A stretch of 64,000 nucleotides of DNA from Granulicella cerasi. Lineage in GTDB: Bacteria; Acidobacteriota; Terriglobia; Terriglobales; Acidobacteriaceae. The notes under the pieces were generated by a model. That model searched no databases and was not told the origin of the DNA. It worked only from the letters and a program-made list of their open reading frames with translations. The stretch lies in NCBI RefSeq assembly GCF_025685575.1, contig NZ_JAGSYD010000002.1, positions 124,001 to 188,000 on the forward strand, read 5' to 3'. The position numbers and the translations under genes were made by a program. Position 1 is the stretch's first letter; the number at the start of each line of letters is the position of its first letter. This document shows positions 35,368-43,112 of the stretch, one piece after another.

Positions 35368-36747
35368 CTACGCTCCCCGTTGCAGCGCTTCGAGCGTCCG
35401 CAGCACTTCGTCGGTGTTGGCTTCAAGCACGACCGGCTTCTTCTCGAGCGACTTCATCGCTGCGCGCTCCTCTGCCGGAGCGGTCGCCAACTCGGATTCC
35501 GTCAGCAGCTCGCCGCGGTGATAGTTGATCGTGTACTCCGGGTCCTTCAACGTGTGGCCGGTGAGCAGCAGCACGACGCGCTCTTCCGGAGCTACGCGGC
35601 CATCGGCCACCAGCTTCTTCAGGCCCGCGTACGTTACCGCCGACGCCGGTTCACAACCGATACCCTCGGCACCGATCTCCGCCTTCGCCAGCGCGATCTC
35701 GGCCTCTGAAACCTCTTCCACCCAACCGCCGGTCTCGGCGAGGATGCGAACAGCCTTCCTCCAGCTAGCCGGATTGCCGATGCGAATCGCGCTCGCGCGC
35801 GTCTCCGCGACCACCGGCTCAAGCGTCGCGCCTGCATCCTTCTGCATCGCACGGAAGAGCGGGTTCGCGCCGTGCGCCTGAATCACGCTGATCTTCGGCA
35901 CGCGGTGGATGAAGCCAAGGTGCTTCAACTCTGCAAAGCCCTTGCCCAGCGCCGAGCAATTGGCCAGGTTGCCACCCGGCACGATCAGGTGGTCCGGAAT
36001 ACGCCAATCGAGCTGCTCGAGGATCTCGAACGCCGGGGTCTTCTGGCCCTCCAGGCGATACGGGTTCACCGAGTTCAGCATGTACACCGGCGCGCGCTGT
36101 ACGAGCTCGTTCAACACGCGCACGCAGCCGTCAAAGTCCGTCTTCAGCTGCACCGTCACCGAGCCGTAATCCATCGACTGCGACAGCTTGCCCCAGGCAA
36201 TCTTGCCTTCGGGGATGAGCACCATCGACTTCAGCCCGGCGCGCGCGGCGTAGCCGGCCATCGCGGCGGAGGTGTTGCCCGTCGAAGCCACAGCCACCCA
36301 CTCGAAGCCGCGCGAAGCCGCTACCGACAGCGCGGAGGTCATCCCCGTGTCCTTGAAGCTGCCCGTCGGATTCATGCCCTGGTGCTTGGCCAGCAGGAAG
36401 CTCAGTCCGAGCTTCGCGGCGCACTTCGGCAGCTCATAAAGCGGAGTGTTGCCTTCGCGCAGCGTCACAATCTGGTCGTCGGCTACGATCGGCAGCAGGT
36501 CGCGGAAACGCCACACGCCCGACTGGTCAATCGCCATCGTCGAGGTGCGACGCTCGGCCCAGAGGTGGCGCAGCGCCGAAGGGTTCGGGCCGAAGGCTTC
36601 ATCCGCATTGGGCGCCGATGCGCTCCACGGATACTCGACCTCAAACAAATCACCGCACGACCGACAACGAAAATTGCTCGCGATTTCACTACCGGCGATT
36701 CTTTCGCCACAACCCGTGCATCGAAGACTATGTGTTGAAACATTCAT
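35368..36747 (-). CDS. thrC: Threonine synthase
   Basis: 459 residues. An N-terminal zinc ribbon (CTGCGERIAG... CRSCGDLF) precedes the PLP fold; NPTGSFKDTGMTSAL contains the PLP lysine. It converts O-phosphohomoserine to threonine. The extra zinc ribbon is known in a subset of threonine synthases. Its ATG (36745-36747) overlaps the most likely modA start region on the opposite strand. Confidence 0.95.
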   Translation of the reverse strand: MNVSTHSLRCTGCGERIAGSEIASNFRCRSCGDLFEVEYPWSASAPNADEAFGPNPSALRHLWAERRTSTMAIDQSGVWRFRDLLPIVADDQIVTLREGNTPLYELPKCAAKLGLSFLLAKHQGMNPTGSFKDTGMTSALSVAASRGFEWVAVASTGNTSAAMAGYAARAGLKSMVLIPEGKIAWGKLSQSMDYGSVTVQLKTDFDGCVRVLNELVQRAPVYMLNSVNPYRLEGQKTPAFEILEQLDWRIPDHLIVPGGNLANCSALGKGFAELKHLGFIHRVPKISVIQAHGANPLFRAMQKDAGATLEPVVAETRASAIRIGNPASWRKAVRILAETGGWVEEVSEAEIALAKAEIGAEGIGCEPASAVTYAGLKKLVADGRVAPEERVVLLLTGHTLKDPEYTINYHRGELLTESELATAPAEERAAMKSLEKKPVVLEANTDEVLRTLEALQRGA

Positions 36748-37538
36748 GGGAATCTTTTCTAGGGTATCGCAGGATCGCGCGCATTTCCGCGTGTTTGGCC
36801 GTTCTTCTCACATTGTTATCAGCGCATAAGCTGATCGCACAGGCCAAGGAACTGCACGTGGCCGCCGCCGCCGACCTCGCGCCCGTGCTGCCCATCCTCG
36901 CCGCGCAGTACGAAAAACAGACCGGCGTGAAGGTCATCGCAAGCTTCGGCTCCTCCGCCGCACTCACCACGCAACTGCAGAACGGCGCGCCTTTCGACGT
37001 GTTTCTCTCGGCCGACACCGCGCATCCGCAGCAACTCGCCGACGCCCACCTCTCCGATGGCGCCCTCATGCCCTACGCGCACGGCACGCTGGTGCTCTGG
37101 GCGCGGAAGGACTCCGTCGCCCAGCCGCTTACGCTCGCCTCGCTGCAAAAGCCCGAGGTCACGCGGATCGCGATGGCGAACCCGACGCACGCGCCCTACG
37201 GCCTCGCGGCCAAGCAGTACCTCACGCACGAACATCTGATCGCCGCGCTCGCGACGAAGCTCGTCACCGCCGAGAACATCGCGCAGACCGCACAGTTCGC
37301 CGAGAGCGGCAACGCGCAAGCCGGGCTGATTTCGCTGACCACCGCGAACACGCCGCACTTCCGCGAGATCGGCAGCTACGTCCTCATCCCGCAGGCAGAC
37401 TACGCGCCGCTCGTGCAGGCAGCGGTCGTAATGCACGACGCCAAAGACCGCACCGCCGCACATGCGTTTCTCAAGTGGCTCACCTGCACGAAGACGCAAG
37501 CGCAGCTCAAGCCACTCGGGCTGGAACCTGTTCGCTAG
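36732..37538 (+). CDS. modA: Molybdate ABC transporter substrate-binding protein
   Basis: About 268 residues. The mature domain is clear: ELHVAAAADLAPVLPILAAQYEKQTGVKVIASFGSS, GAPFDVFLSADTAHPQQL, and NPTHAPYGLAAKQYL. A signal peptide (ISACLAVLLTLLSAHKLIAQA) needs a non-ATG start. GTG 36732 and TTG 36735 are the best candidates, both overlapping the divergent thrC start by up to 16 bases. It binds molybdate in the periplasm. modB and modC lie 2.3 kb downstream beyond an oppositely oriented peptidase gene. Confidence 0.88.
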   Translation: MLKHSWESFLGYRRIARISACLAVLLTLLSAHKLIAQAKELHVAAAADLAPVLPILAAQYEKQTGVKVIASFGSSAALTTQLQNGAPFDVFLSADTAHPQQLADAHLSDGALMPYAHGTLVLWARKDSVAQPLTLASLQKPEVTRIAMANPTHAPYGLAAKQYLTHEHLIAALATKLVTAENIAQTAQFAESGNAQAGLISLTTANTPHFREIGSYVLIPQADYAPLVQAAVVMHDAKDRTAAHAFLKWLTCTKTQAQLKPLGLEPVR

Positions 37539-37566
37539 ACACTCCTCACAACGGCCACGCGCGTCG

Positions 37567-37599
37567 GTTGCCCCACATCTGCGCTGTTGCAGATGTGGG
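37567..37599. repeat. Dispersed palindrome copy 3
   Basis: CCCACATCTGC (37572-37582) pairs perfectly with GCAGATGTGGG (37589-37599) over GCTGTT. The left flank GGTTGCC is in the same orientation as the copy at 31402 and opposite to the copy that follows, so copies 3 and 4 form an inverted doublet. Confidence 0.75.
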
Positions 37600-37628
37600 A
37601 GAGCGAGAATCTAGAACCATCCAGAAAC

Positions 37629-37676
37629 ATCCTGCAAACCCACATCTCAAAATCGAGATGTGGGGCACCCGTTCGT
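37629..37676. repeat. Dispersed palindrome copy 4
   Basis: Element order: ATCCTGCAAA, CCCACATCTC (37639-37648), loop AAAATC, GAGATGTGGG (37655-37664), then GCACCCGTTCGT. The stem is perfect over 10 bp. Confidence 0.85.
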
Positions 37677-37763
37677 GTAGTTACTTCACATCCGTTGCCG
37701 GGTGCCCTCCGTACGCGGCCTTATGCGGACGGGTGGGCGGCCACCACCCTCACTACAGCCACC

Positions 37764-37810
37764 ATCCAGCAAACCCACATCTCAAAATCGAGATGTGGGC
37801 ACCCGTTCGT
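37764..37810. repeat. Dispersed palindrome copy 5
   Basis: ATCCAGCAAA, CCCACATCTC (37774-37783), AAAATC, GAGATGTGGG (37790-37799), CACCCGTTCGT. It is nearly identical to the copy at 37629, with one substitution and one deletion in the flanks. A degenerate GGGTGCCCTCCGTACGC partner precedes it near 37700. Confidence 0.85.
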
Positions 37811-37857
37811 GCGGGCGAGACGTCTTCATGCCTCACACGAACCACTAATGACTCGCC

Positions 37858-39846
37858 TCACTTCACATCCATCGCATCGTTCTCGCGATGGCTGTCCGGG
37901 ACCTTGTGCTCGGGGTCCAACACCACCCGCACCGCTTTCGCAGGCGTCACTACCGTAAACGTGTGCGAAGCGTTCTGCATCCACGTCTCCGCAGGCACTT
38001 GCACATCGACGTGCGCGCCGCCCTCGAGTTCCACGCGCAGTATGCATGGCAACACCAGCTTGTCCCGGTTCTCCACCGTCACCTTCACGCCCTTAGCGGG
38101 GGCTGCCGGATCGACATACGCGACCGCCGTCACCGCCACATCCCGCTGCCAGTTTTCGAAGTACCATCCACGCCAGAAGTAGCTGAGGTCTTCTCCGCCC
38201 TCGCTCTCCATCGTGCGGAAGAAGTCCGACGGCGACGGGTGCTTGTACGCCCAGTCCGCGATGTACTTGCGGAACGCACGATCGAAGCGCTCGGGGCCAA
38301 GAATCTGCTCGCGCAGCAACACCAGGCCGAACGCTCCCTTGAAGTACGTCACCGGATGGCGATACTCGTTGCGCACGACGTCCGAACGCATCATCAATGC
38401 CGGAGCGTTCGGGTCAGCAAGCACCTTCTGAATCTGGTCGGCAGGCGTCTGGTCCTTCAACGGAGCGTACTCGCCGTCACGCTTCGGGCCGTACTCGCCA
38501 TGATTGAAGTCGTCGCTCTCGAAGATGTCGATGAAGGTGTTGAAGCCCTCGTCCATCCACGCATGTGTGCGCTCGTTCGAGCCGACGATCATCGGGAACC
38601 ACGTATGCCCGATCTCATGCGCGGCGATGAAGAAGGTCACATCTTTGCGCTCCTGCGGCCCGTCGAAGACGATGCCCGGATACTCCATGCCCTCCGTTGG
38701 CCCGGCTACGTTGATCGCGTTCGGATACGGATACGGGAACCAGCGCGCCGAGAAGCGCTCCACCGAATCCTTCATGTACTCGGTCGAGCGCGACCACGCG
38801 TCCTGTCCGACGGCTTCGACCGGATACACGCTTTGCGCCAGCGCCGTTTTGCCCGCCGGCAAGTTGATCCGCGCCGCGTCCCACACAAACACTGGCGACG
38901 CCGAGAACGCCACATCGCGCGTGTTGTGCATCACGAAGCGCCAGGTCTTCGTGGATGTCGTCGGCTGCGCAGAAGCCGCTGCAGCCTCCTCCGCCGTGCG
39001 AATCATCACGGTCTTGTCGCTCTTGCGAGCTTCTGCCAACCGAGCGAGCTCCCCCTTCGTCAACACCTCGGCGGAGTTCACCAACTCACCCGAGCCGGCC
39101 ACGATGAAGTTCGCCGGAACCGTCACCGAGTAGGTGAAATCGCCGTACTCCAAGAAGAACTCATTCGCGAGATACGGCTCGGTGTTCCAGCCTTTCAGGT
39201 CGTCGTACACACAGAGCCGCGGGTACCACTGCGCGATGTCATAGACCTCGCCGTCTTTGTATTTCCCCCAGGACGTACGTCCGCCCCACTCGCCGGGAAC
39301 CGTGTAGTGGTAGGTCACTCGCAGACGAATCTTCCCGCCCGTCTTCAAGGGCGTCGGCAGCTCCACACGCATGCGCGTGTCGCTCACTACAAACTTCGCC
39401 GCAGCAGGCTTCGCGCCCTTGCCTTCACCCAGCAGCTCAACCACATCGAGCAAGTCGCCGTCCGTGGAACGGCCTTCCGAGCGCGCACGCTTGCCGCCCG
39501 CAAACGCCAACGAACGCGAGTCTGCGCGATAGGTGTTCTGCTCCATGTTCAGCCACAACACATCAAGCGCATCGGGCGAGTGGTTTGTATAGGTGATGAC
39601 CTCGCTCGCGCTCAGCGTCTTCGTCGCCGTGTCGATCTTCGCGTCAATCGCATAGTCCGCGCGGTTCTGCCAATGCTGTGGCCCGGGCGCGCCCGATGCC
39701 GAACGATACGCGTTCACCGACTCCGGCAACGTCAACGGAGCAAACGTCTCCAGCGGCTTGTAGTTGCTCACTGCAGGCGCCTGCGACCACACCGGCAGGC
39801 ACACGACGGCCACAGCCGCCAACGACGCACGCAAAAACAGGTTCAT
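37858..39846 (-). CDS. M1-family metallopeptidase, exported
   Basis: 662 residues with a signal peptide (MNLFLRASLAAVAVVCLPVWSQA). The zinc site HEIGHTWF near residue 409 is followed about 19 residues later by the third ligand Glu in WMDEGFNTF. The usual GAMEN substrate motif is replaced by EGMEYPG (GMEYP), typical of this bacterial branch. It is an aminopeptidase-like periplasmic enzyme degrading peptides. The gene separates modA from modBC, in reverse orientation, with palindromic repeats at its 3' side. Confidence 0.92.
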   Translation of the reverse strand: MNLFLRASLAAVAVVCLPVWSQAPAVSNYKPLETFAPLTLPESVNAYRSASGAPGPQHWQNRADYAIDAKIDTATKTLSASEVITYTNHSPDALDVLWLNMEQNTYRADSRSLAFAGGKRARSEGRSTDGDLLDVVELLGEGKGAKPAAAKFVVSDTRMRVELPTPLKTGGKIRLRVTYHYTVPGEWGGRTSWGKYKDGEVYDIAQWYPRLCVYDDLKGWNTEPYLANEFFLEYGDFTYSVTVPANFIVAGSGELVNSAEVLTKGELARLAEARKSDKTVMIRTAEEAAAASAQPTTSTKTWRFVMHNTRDVAFSASPVFVWDAARINLPAGKTALAQSVYPVEAVGQDAWSRSTEYMKDSVERFSARWFPYPYPNAINVAGPTEGMEYPGIVFDGPQERKDVTFFIAAHEIGHTWFPMIVGSNERTHAWMDEGFNTFIDIFESDDFNHGEYGPKRDGEYAPLKDQTPADQIQKVLADPNAPALMMRSDVVRNEYRHPVTYFKGAFGLVLLREQILGPERFDRAFRKYIADWAYKHPSPSDFFRTMESEGGEDLSYFWRGWYFENWQRDVAVTAVAYVDPAAPAKGVKVTVENRDKLVLPCILRVELEGGAHVDVQVPAETWMQNASHTFTVVTPAKAVRVVLDPEHKVPDSHRENDAMDVK

Positions 39847-39890
39847 GCAGATGATGTTAGCCCACGCGACCCACTACACTAGCCGCACGC

Positions 39891-40556
39891 ATGGACTTCG
39901 CCGCGCTTCGCCTCACGCTCGAGCTTGCCGCCCTCACGACGGCGCTGCTTCTCTGCGTCAGCGTGCCTCTCGCCGCCTGGGTCGCAGGCTCCACGCGCTG
40001 GTACGCACGCGCGGTCGAAGCCGCTATCGCCTTGCCGCTGGTGCTACCACCTACCGTCCTCGGCTTCTACCTGCTCGTCGGCCTTGGCCCACGCACCGCC
40101 GCCGGCCGCGCGATTGCCACGCTACTCGGGCATTCGCTCGCATTCTCGTTCGCCGGGCTCGTCGTCGGGTCGATGCTCTATTCGCTTCCCTTTGCGATGC
40201 AGCCGCTGATCGTAGCCTTCCGCGCGGTGCCTGCATTGCAGCGAGAAGCTGCAAGCATCCTCGGCGCGTCGCCGCTGCAAGTCTTCCGTCGCATTACGCT
40301 GCCACTCGCCAAGCAAGGTTTCCTCGCGGCCGCGGTGCTTGCGTTCGCCCACACCGTCGGCGAGTTCGGCGTCGTGCTGATGCTCGGCGGCGACATCCCC
40401 GGCTCCACGCGCACGCTCTCCATCGCCATCTTCGATCAGGTGCAGGAAGGCAATTACGCTGCGGCAAATACGATGTCGCTCGCTTTGCTGGTGCTGTCGT
40501 TCGTGGCGCTGCTTGCTGTCTACGCACGCCGCTCGCGGAGATCCGCACATGCCTGA
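39891..40556 (+). CDS. modB: Molybdate ABC transporter permease
   Basis: 221 residues with five membrane helices. ALPLVLPPTVLGFYLLVGLG and the EAA loop LQREAASILGASPLQVFRRITLP are typical of ModB, and FAHTVGEFGVVLMLGGDIPG is the family signature. It moves molybdate across the inner membrane with ModA and ModC. It overlaps modC by 8 bases and begins 44 bases from the divergent peptidase start. Confidence 0.95.
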   Translation: MDFAALRLTLELAALTTALLLCVSVPLAAWVAGSTRWYARAVEAAIALPLVLPPTVLGFYLLVGLGPRTAAGRAIATLLGHSLAFSFAGLVVGSMLYSLPFAMQPLIVAFRAVPALQREAASILGASPLQVFRRITLPLAKQGFLAAAVLAFAHTVGEFGVVLMLGGDIPGSTRTLSIAIFDQVQEGNYAAANTMSLALLVLSFVALLAVYARRSRRSAHA

Positions 40557-41253
40557 TCGCGTCCATCATCAACTCACGGTGAAAGGCCGAGCAGGCAGCG
40601 TTGACCTCGACGTGTCGCTCGCGCTTACGGCGCCATGGACCATCCTCTTCGGCCCCTCAGGCAGCGGTAAGAGCTCGCTCCTGCGCGCCGCGGCAGGCGT
40701 TTTACCTGCGCTGGATGTCACGTTCACGCGCAGCAACGAAGCCTTGCACGCACGGCCCACTCATCTACGCCAACTTGCTTACGCGCCGCAGCAGGCAGCG
40801 CTCTTCCCGCACCTCAGTGTGCGCGACAACATTACCTTCCCGCTCACGATCCGCGACGATCGTAAACAGCACGAGACACTCGCCGCACAAGCGATCGACC
40901 TCTTCCGCCTGCGGTCACTGCTCGACGCAAGGCCGCAGGAACTCTCCGGCGGAGAACAGCGTCGCGTAGCTCTCGCCCGCGCACTTACCGTTCCTCACGC
41001 GAAGCTGTTGATGCTCGACGAACCCTTCACGGGCTTCGACCGCAAGCTACGTGATGATCTGATTCCTGCCCTGCAGCAGTGGACGCGCGAGCGCAATCTG
41101 CCCGTGCTTTCCGTAACGCACGATGTGGATGAAGCGTTGCTGCTCAACGCCGAGGTGATCCGTCTTCACGGAGGCTGCGTCACGGCACACGGCCCAGCTC
41201 TCGAAGTCCTCGCCGACGAACGCGAACGCCTGCTCGCCAATCTCCAAAAGTGA
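40549..41253 (+). CDS. modC: Molybdate ABC transporter ATP-binding protein, short form
   Basis: 234 residues. Walker A FGPSGSGKSSLL, Q-loop YAPQQAALFPHLSV, signature LSGGEQRRVALARAL, Walker B LLMLDEPFTGFD and the switch His in VTHDVDEALL are intact. ModC is normally about 350 residues with a C-terminal Mop/TOBE domain; that domain is absent here, so regulation by bound molybdate is probably missing. Start chosen at MPDRVHHQL, overlapping the modB stop. Confidence 0.93.
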   Translation: MPDRVHHQLTVKGRAGSVDLDVSLALTAPWTILFGPSGSGKSSLLRAAAGVLPALDVTFTRSNEALHARPTHLRQLAYAPQQAALFPHLSVRDNITFPLTIRDDRKQHETLAAQAIDLFRLRSLLDARPQELSGGEQRRVALARALTVPHAKLLMLDEPFTGFDRKLRDDLIPALQQWTRERNLPVLSVTHDVDEALLLNAEVIRLHGGCVTAHGPALEVLADERERLLANLQK

Positions 41254-41264
41254 GCAACGCCAGA

Positions 41265-41310
41265 ATCCTGCAAACCCATGTCTCGGTGCTGAGACATGGG
41301 TTTGCAGGAT
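41265..41310. repeat. Dispersed palindrome copy 6, extended 20-bp stem
   Basis: Positions 41265-41284 and 41291-41310 are perfect 20-bp inverted arms around GGTGCT. The outer arm ATCCTGCAAA equals the left flank of the 37629 copy and the inner arm CCCATGTCTC is the family core, so here the flank is present on both sides. It lies between convergent modC and murB. Confidence 0.85.
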
Positions 41311-41375
41311 GCACGAGGAAACCCGAACCCATCTTTTTGGGGGGCTGACTTCGAGGGTCACGAAAACCGCGCGAA

Positions 41376-41413
41376 CCAAAATCTCAAACTCGAGATGTGG
41401 GGCACCCGTTCGT
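41376..41413. repeat. Dispersed palindrome copy 7, degenerate left arm
   Basis: CCAAAATCTC, loop AAACTC, GAGATGTGGG, then GCACCCGTTCGT. The right arm and right flank are identical to the 37629 copy; the left arm carries two changes that reduce the stem to 5 bp plus flanking pairs. Confidence 0.7.
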
Positions 41414-41451
41414 TGAGCGTTCGATCGCTCGTCTTTCTACTTGCGCTTGAA

Positions 41452-42504
41452 TCAGCCGAGCTTCACAGGCTCACGCACAAGCCGCACGCCGAAGAGCGCC
41501 TCCACCTTCGCGACGATCTCTGCCTGCATCTGCTCCACATCCGCAAAACTCGCCTCGCCGCGATTCACCAGCGCCAGCGTGTGTTTCGTCGACACCCCAA
41601 CCCGCCCGCTGCCGAAGCCCTTCACAAACCCCGCGCGCTCCAGCAGCCACGCAGCTGGCAGCTTCACCAGCCCGGCACCCGCAGGCCAGCGCGGCACATT
41701 CTCTGTCGCCACACTCGCTGCCTGAGCGATAGAACCTACGAGCGAATCGCTCACAATCGGGTTCTTGAAGAAGGATCCCGCCGAGCGCGAATCCGCGTCA
41801 TTCGGCGAATGCAACATGCCCTTGCTCGCGCGAATCTCTCGCACTGCCACGGCGACTTCCTGCAGCGAAGGCTTCGCGGCCTCAGGATTCACATCCAACC
41901 CGAAGCGTTTGCGCAGGTCGGCGTACTTCAGGTTCGGCGCGCCACCTTGCTTGAGCTGAAACCGCACGGAGGTCACCACGAACCGCCCCGGCTCGTCGAT
42001 ATTGAAGCGGCTCTCGCGATAGCGGAACCCACAATCCTTGTTGTCGAGCCACACGAAGATCAGCTTCTCGCGGTCGAAGACGCGCACCGCGTCGATCACC
42101 TCGGCGACCTCCTGCCCGTATGCCCCGACGTTCTGCACCGGCGTGCCCCCGACGCTGCCGGGGATTCCCGCCATGCATTCGACGCCCGCGAACCCTGCGC
42201 TAACGACACGCGTCACGAACTCGTCCCACTCGACGCCCGCGCCGACGACGAAACGACCTCCGCCCACGGCCTCGATACCGCCGATCTCCATCCGCAGCAC
42301 CAACCCCTTGAAGCCCTCGTCGGCCACCAGCAGGTTGCTGCCGCCGCCGAGCACAAAGAGCGGCACCCCACGCGCGGCCGCCCAGTTCACAGCCTCGGCG
42401 ACATCGGCTTCGCTCGTCGCGCGAGCAAACCAGCGCGCACGACCGCCCACGCCGAACGTCGTCAACGGGGCCAGCGGAACGTTTTCTTCTACCTGAAAAG
42501 TCAT
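41452..42504 (-). CDS. murB: UDP-N-acetylenolpyruvoylglucosamine reductase
   Basis: 350 residues. LAPLTTFGVGGRARWFARA and FVLGGGSNLLVADEGF are the FAD-binding signatures; GIPGSVGGTPVQNVGAYGQEV and the Ser in SAGSFFKNP complete the type I MurB pattern. It reduces UDP-GlcNAc-enolpyruvate to UDP-MurNAc for peptidoglycan. It stands alone, with no other mur genes near. A palindromic repeat doublet follows its stop. Confidence 0.96.
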   Translation of the reverse strand: MTFQVEENVPLAPLTTFGVGGRARWFARATSEADVAEAVNWAAARGVPLFVLGGGSNLLVADEGFKGLVLRMEIGGIEAVGGGRFVVGAGVEWDEFVTRVVSAGFAGVECMAGIPGSVGGTPVQNVGAYGQEVAEVIDAVRVFDREKLIFVWLDNKDCGFRYRESRFNIDEPGRFVVTSVRFQLKQGGAPNLKYADLRKRFGLDVNPEAAKPSLQEVAVAVREIRASKGMLHSPNDADSRSAGSFFKNPIVSDSLVGSIAQAASVATENVPRWPAGAGLVKLPAAWLLERAGFVKGFGSGRVGVSTKHTLALVNRGEASFADVEQMQAEIVAKVEALFGVRLVREPVKLG

Positions 42505-42602
42505 CTCCCTGAGCCTACCGCGCCCGGGCGCGAATTTCCTGCAACTTCCGCAAAGCCGTACAATCTTATGCAGGTGTAGTACCCCCGAGGAGAACCCGAA
42601 TT

Positions 42603-43028
42603 ATGTACCCAGAGCTGATGATCATCCCCATGCGCGAAGAGCTCACCCGCGCAGGCATCACGGAAGCCCGCACGGCGGAAGACGTAGATAGCGCACTCGC
42701 CAAGTCCGGCACGACCATGGTGGTCGTCAACTCCATCTGCGGTTGCGCAGCTGGCAAGATGCGTCCTGGCGTCCGTCTCGCCTTGCAGCACACCACCAAG
42801 CCCGACCAGTCGGTCACCGTATTCGCTGGCCAGGACCGCGAAGCCACTGAGCGCGCTCGCTCGAACTTTGGCGGCCACCCGCCCACCTCGCCCTCTATCG
42901 CGATCTTCCGCGACGGCCAGCTCGTGTACCTCATGCAGCGCTCGGCCATCGAGAGCTCGACCGCACCGGCGATCGCGCAGGAACTCACTCGCGCGTTTGA
43001 GGCCTACTGCGCAACCCCGGCAGCGTAA
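42603..43028 (+). CDS. Bacilliredoxin, BrxA/BrxB (YphP/YqiW) family
   Basis: 141 residues. The active site is NSICGCAAG with the CGC motif at 46-48, exactly as in YphP/YqiW proteins, and MYPELMIIPMREEL is the family N-terminus. These thiol-disulfide proteins remove bacillithiol from mixed disulfides. The finding fits the bshA gene at 60557. GAGGAG lies about 9 nt before the ATG, and a strong terminator follows. Confidence 0.92.
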   Translation: MYPELMIIPMREELTRAGITEARTAEDVDSALAKSGTTMVVVNSICGCAAGKMRPGVRLALQHTTKPDQSVTVFAGQDREATERARSNFGGHPPTSPSIAIFRDGQLVYLMQRSAIESSTAPAIAQELTRAFEAYCATPAA

Positions 43029-43043
43029 GCTCTACGCACCCGC

Positions 43044-43077
43044 AAACCGCGAGCAGCCTCTGCGCTGCTCGCGGTTT
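43044..43077 (+). terminator. Terminator of the bacilliredoxin gene
   Basis: A 14-bp perfect stem AAACCGCGAGCAGC / GCTGCTCGCGGTTT with a 6-nt loop is followed by CTTTTG. Confidence 0.9.
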
Positions 43078-43112
43078 CTTTTGCACATCAAGTCTTCGCC
43101 CCGTCCGCCGAT

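Noticed and set aside
37567-37810. Insertion-sequence remnant
   Set aside because: No transposase fragment or target duplication is visible; the structure fits a REP-type palindrome better.
37888-39882. 664-residue plus-strand open frame
   Set aside because: Antisense to the M1 peptidase, Arg/His-rich and without domain motifs.
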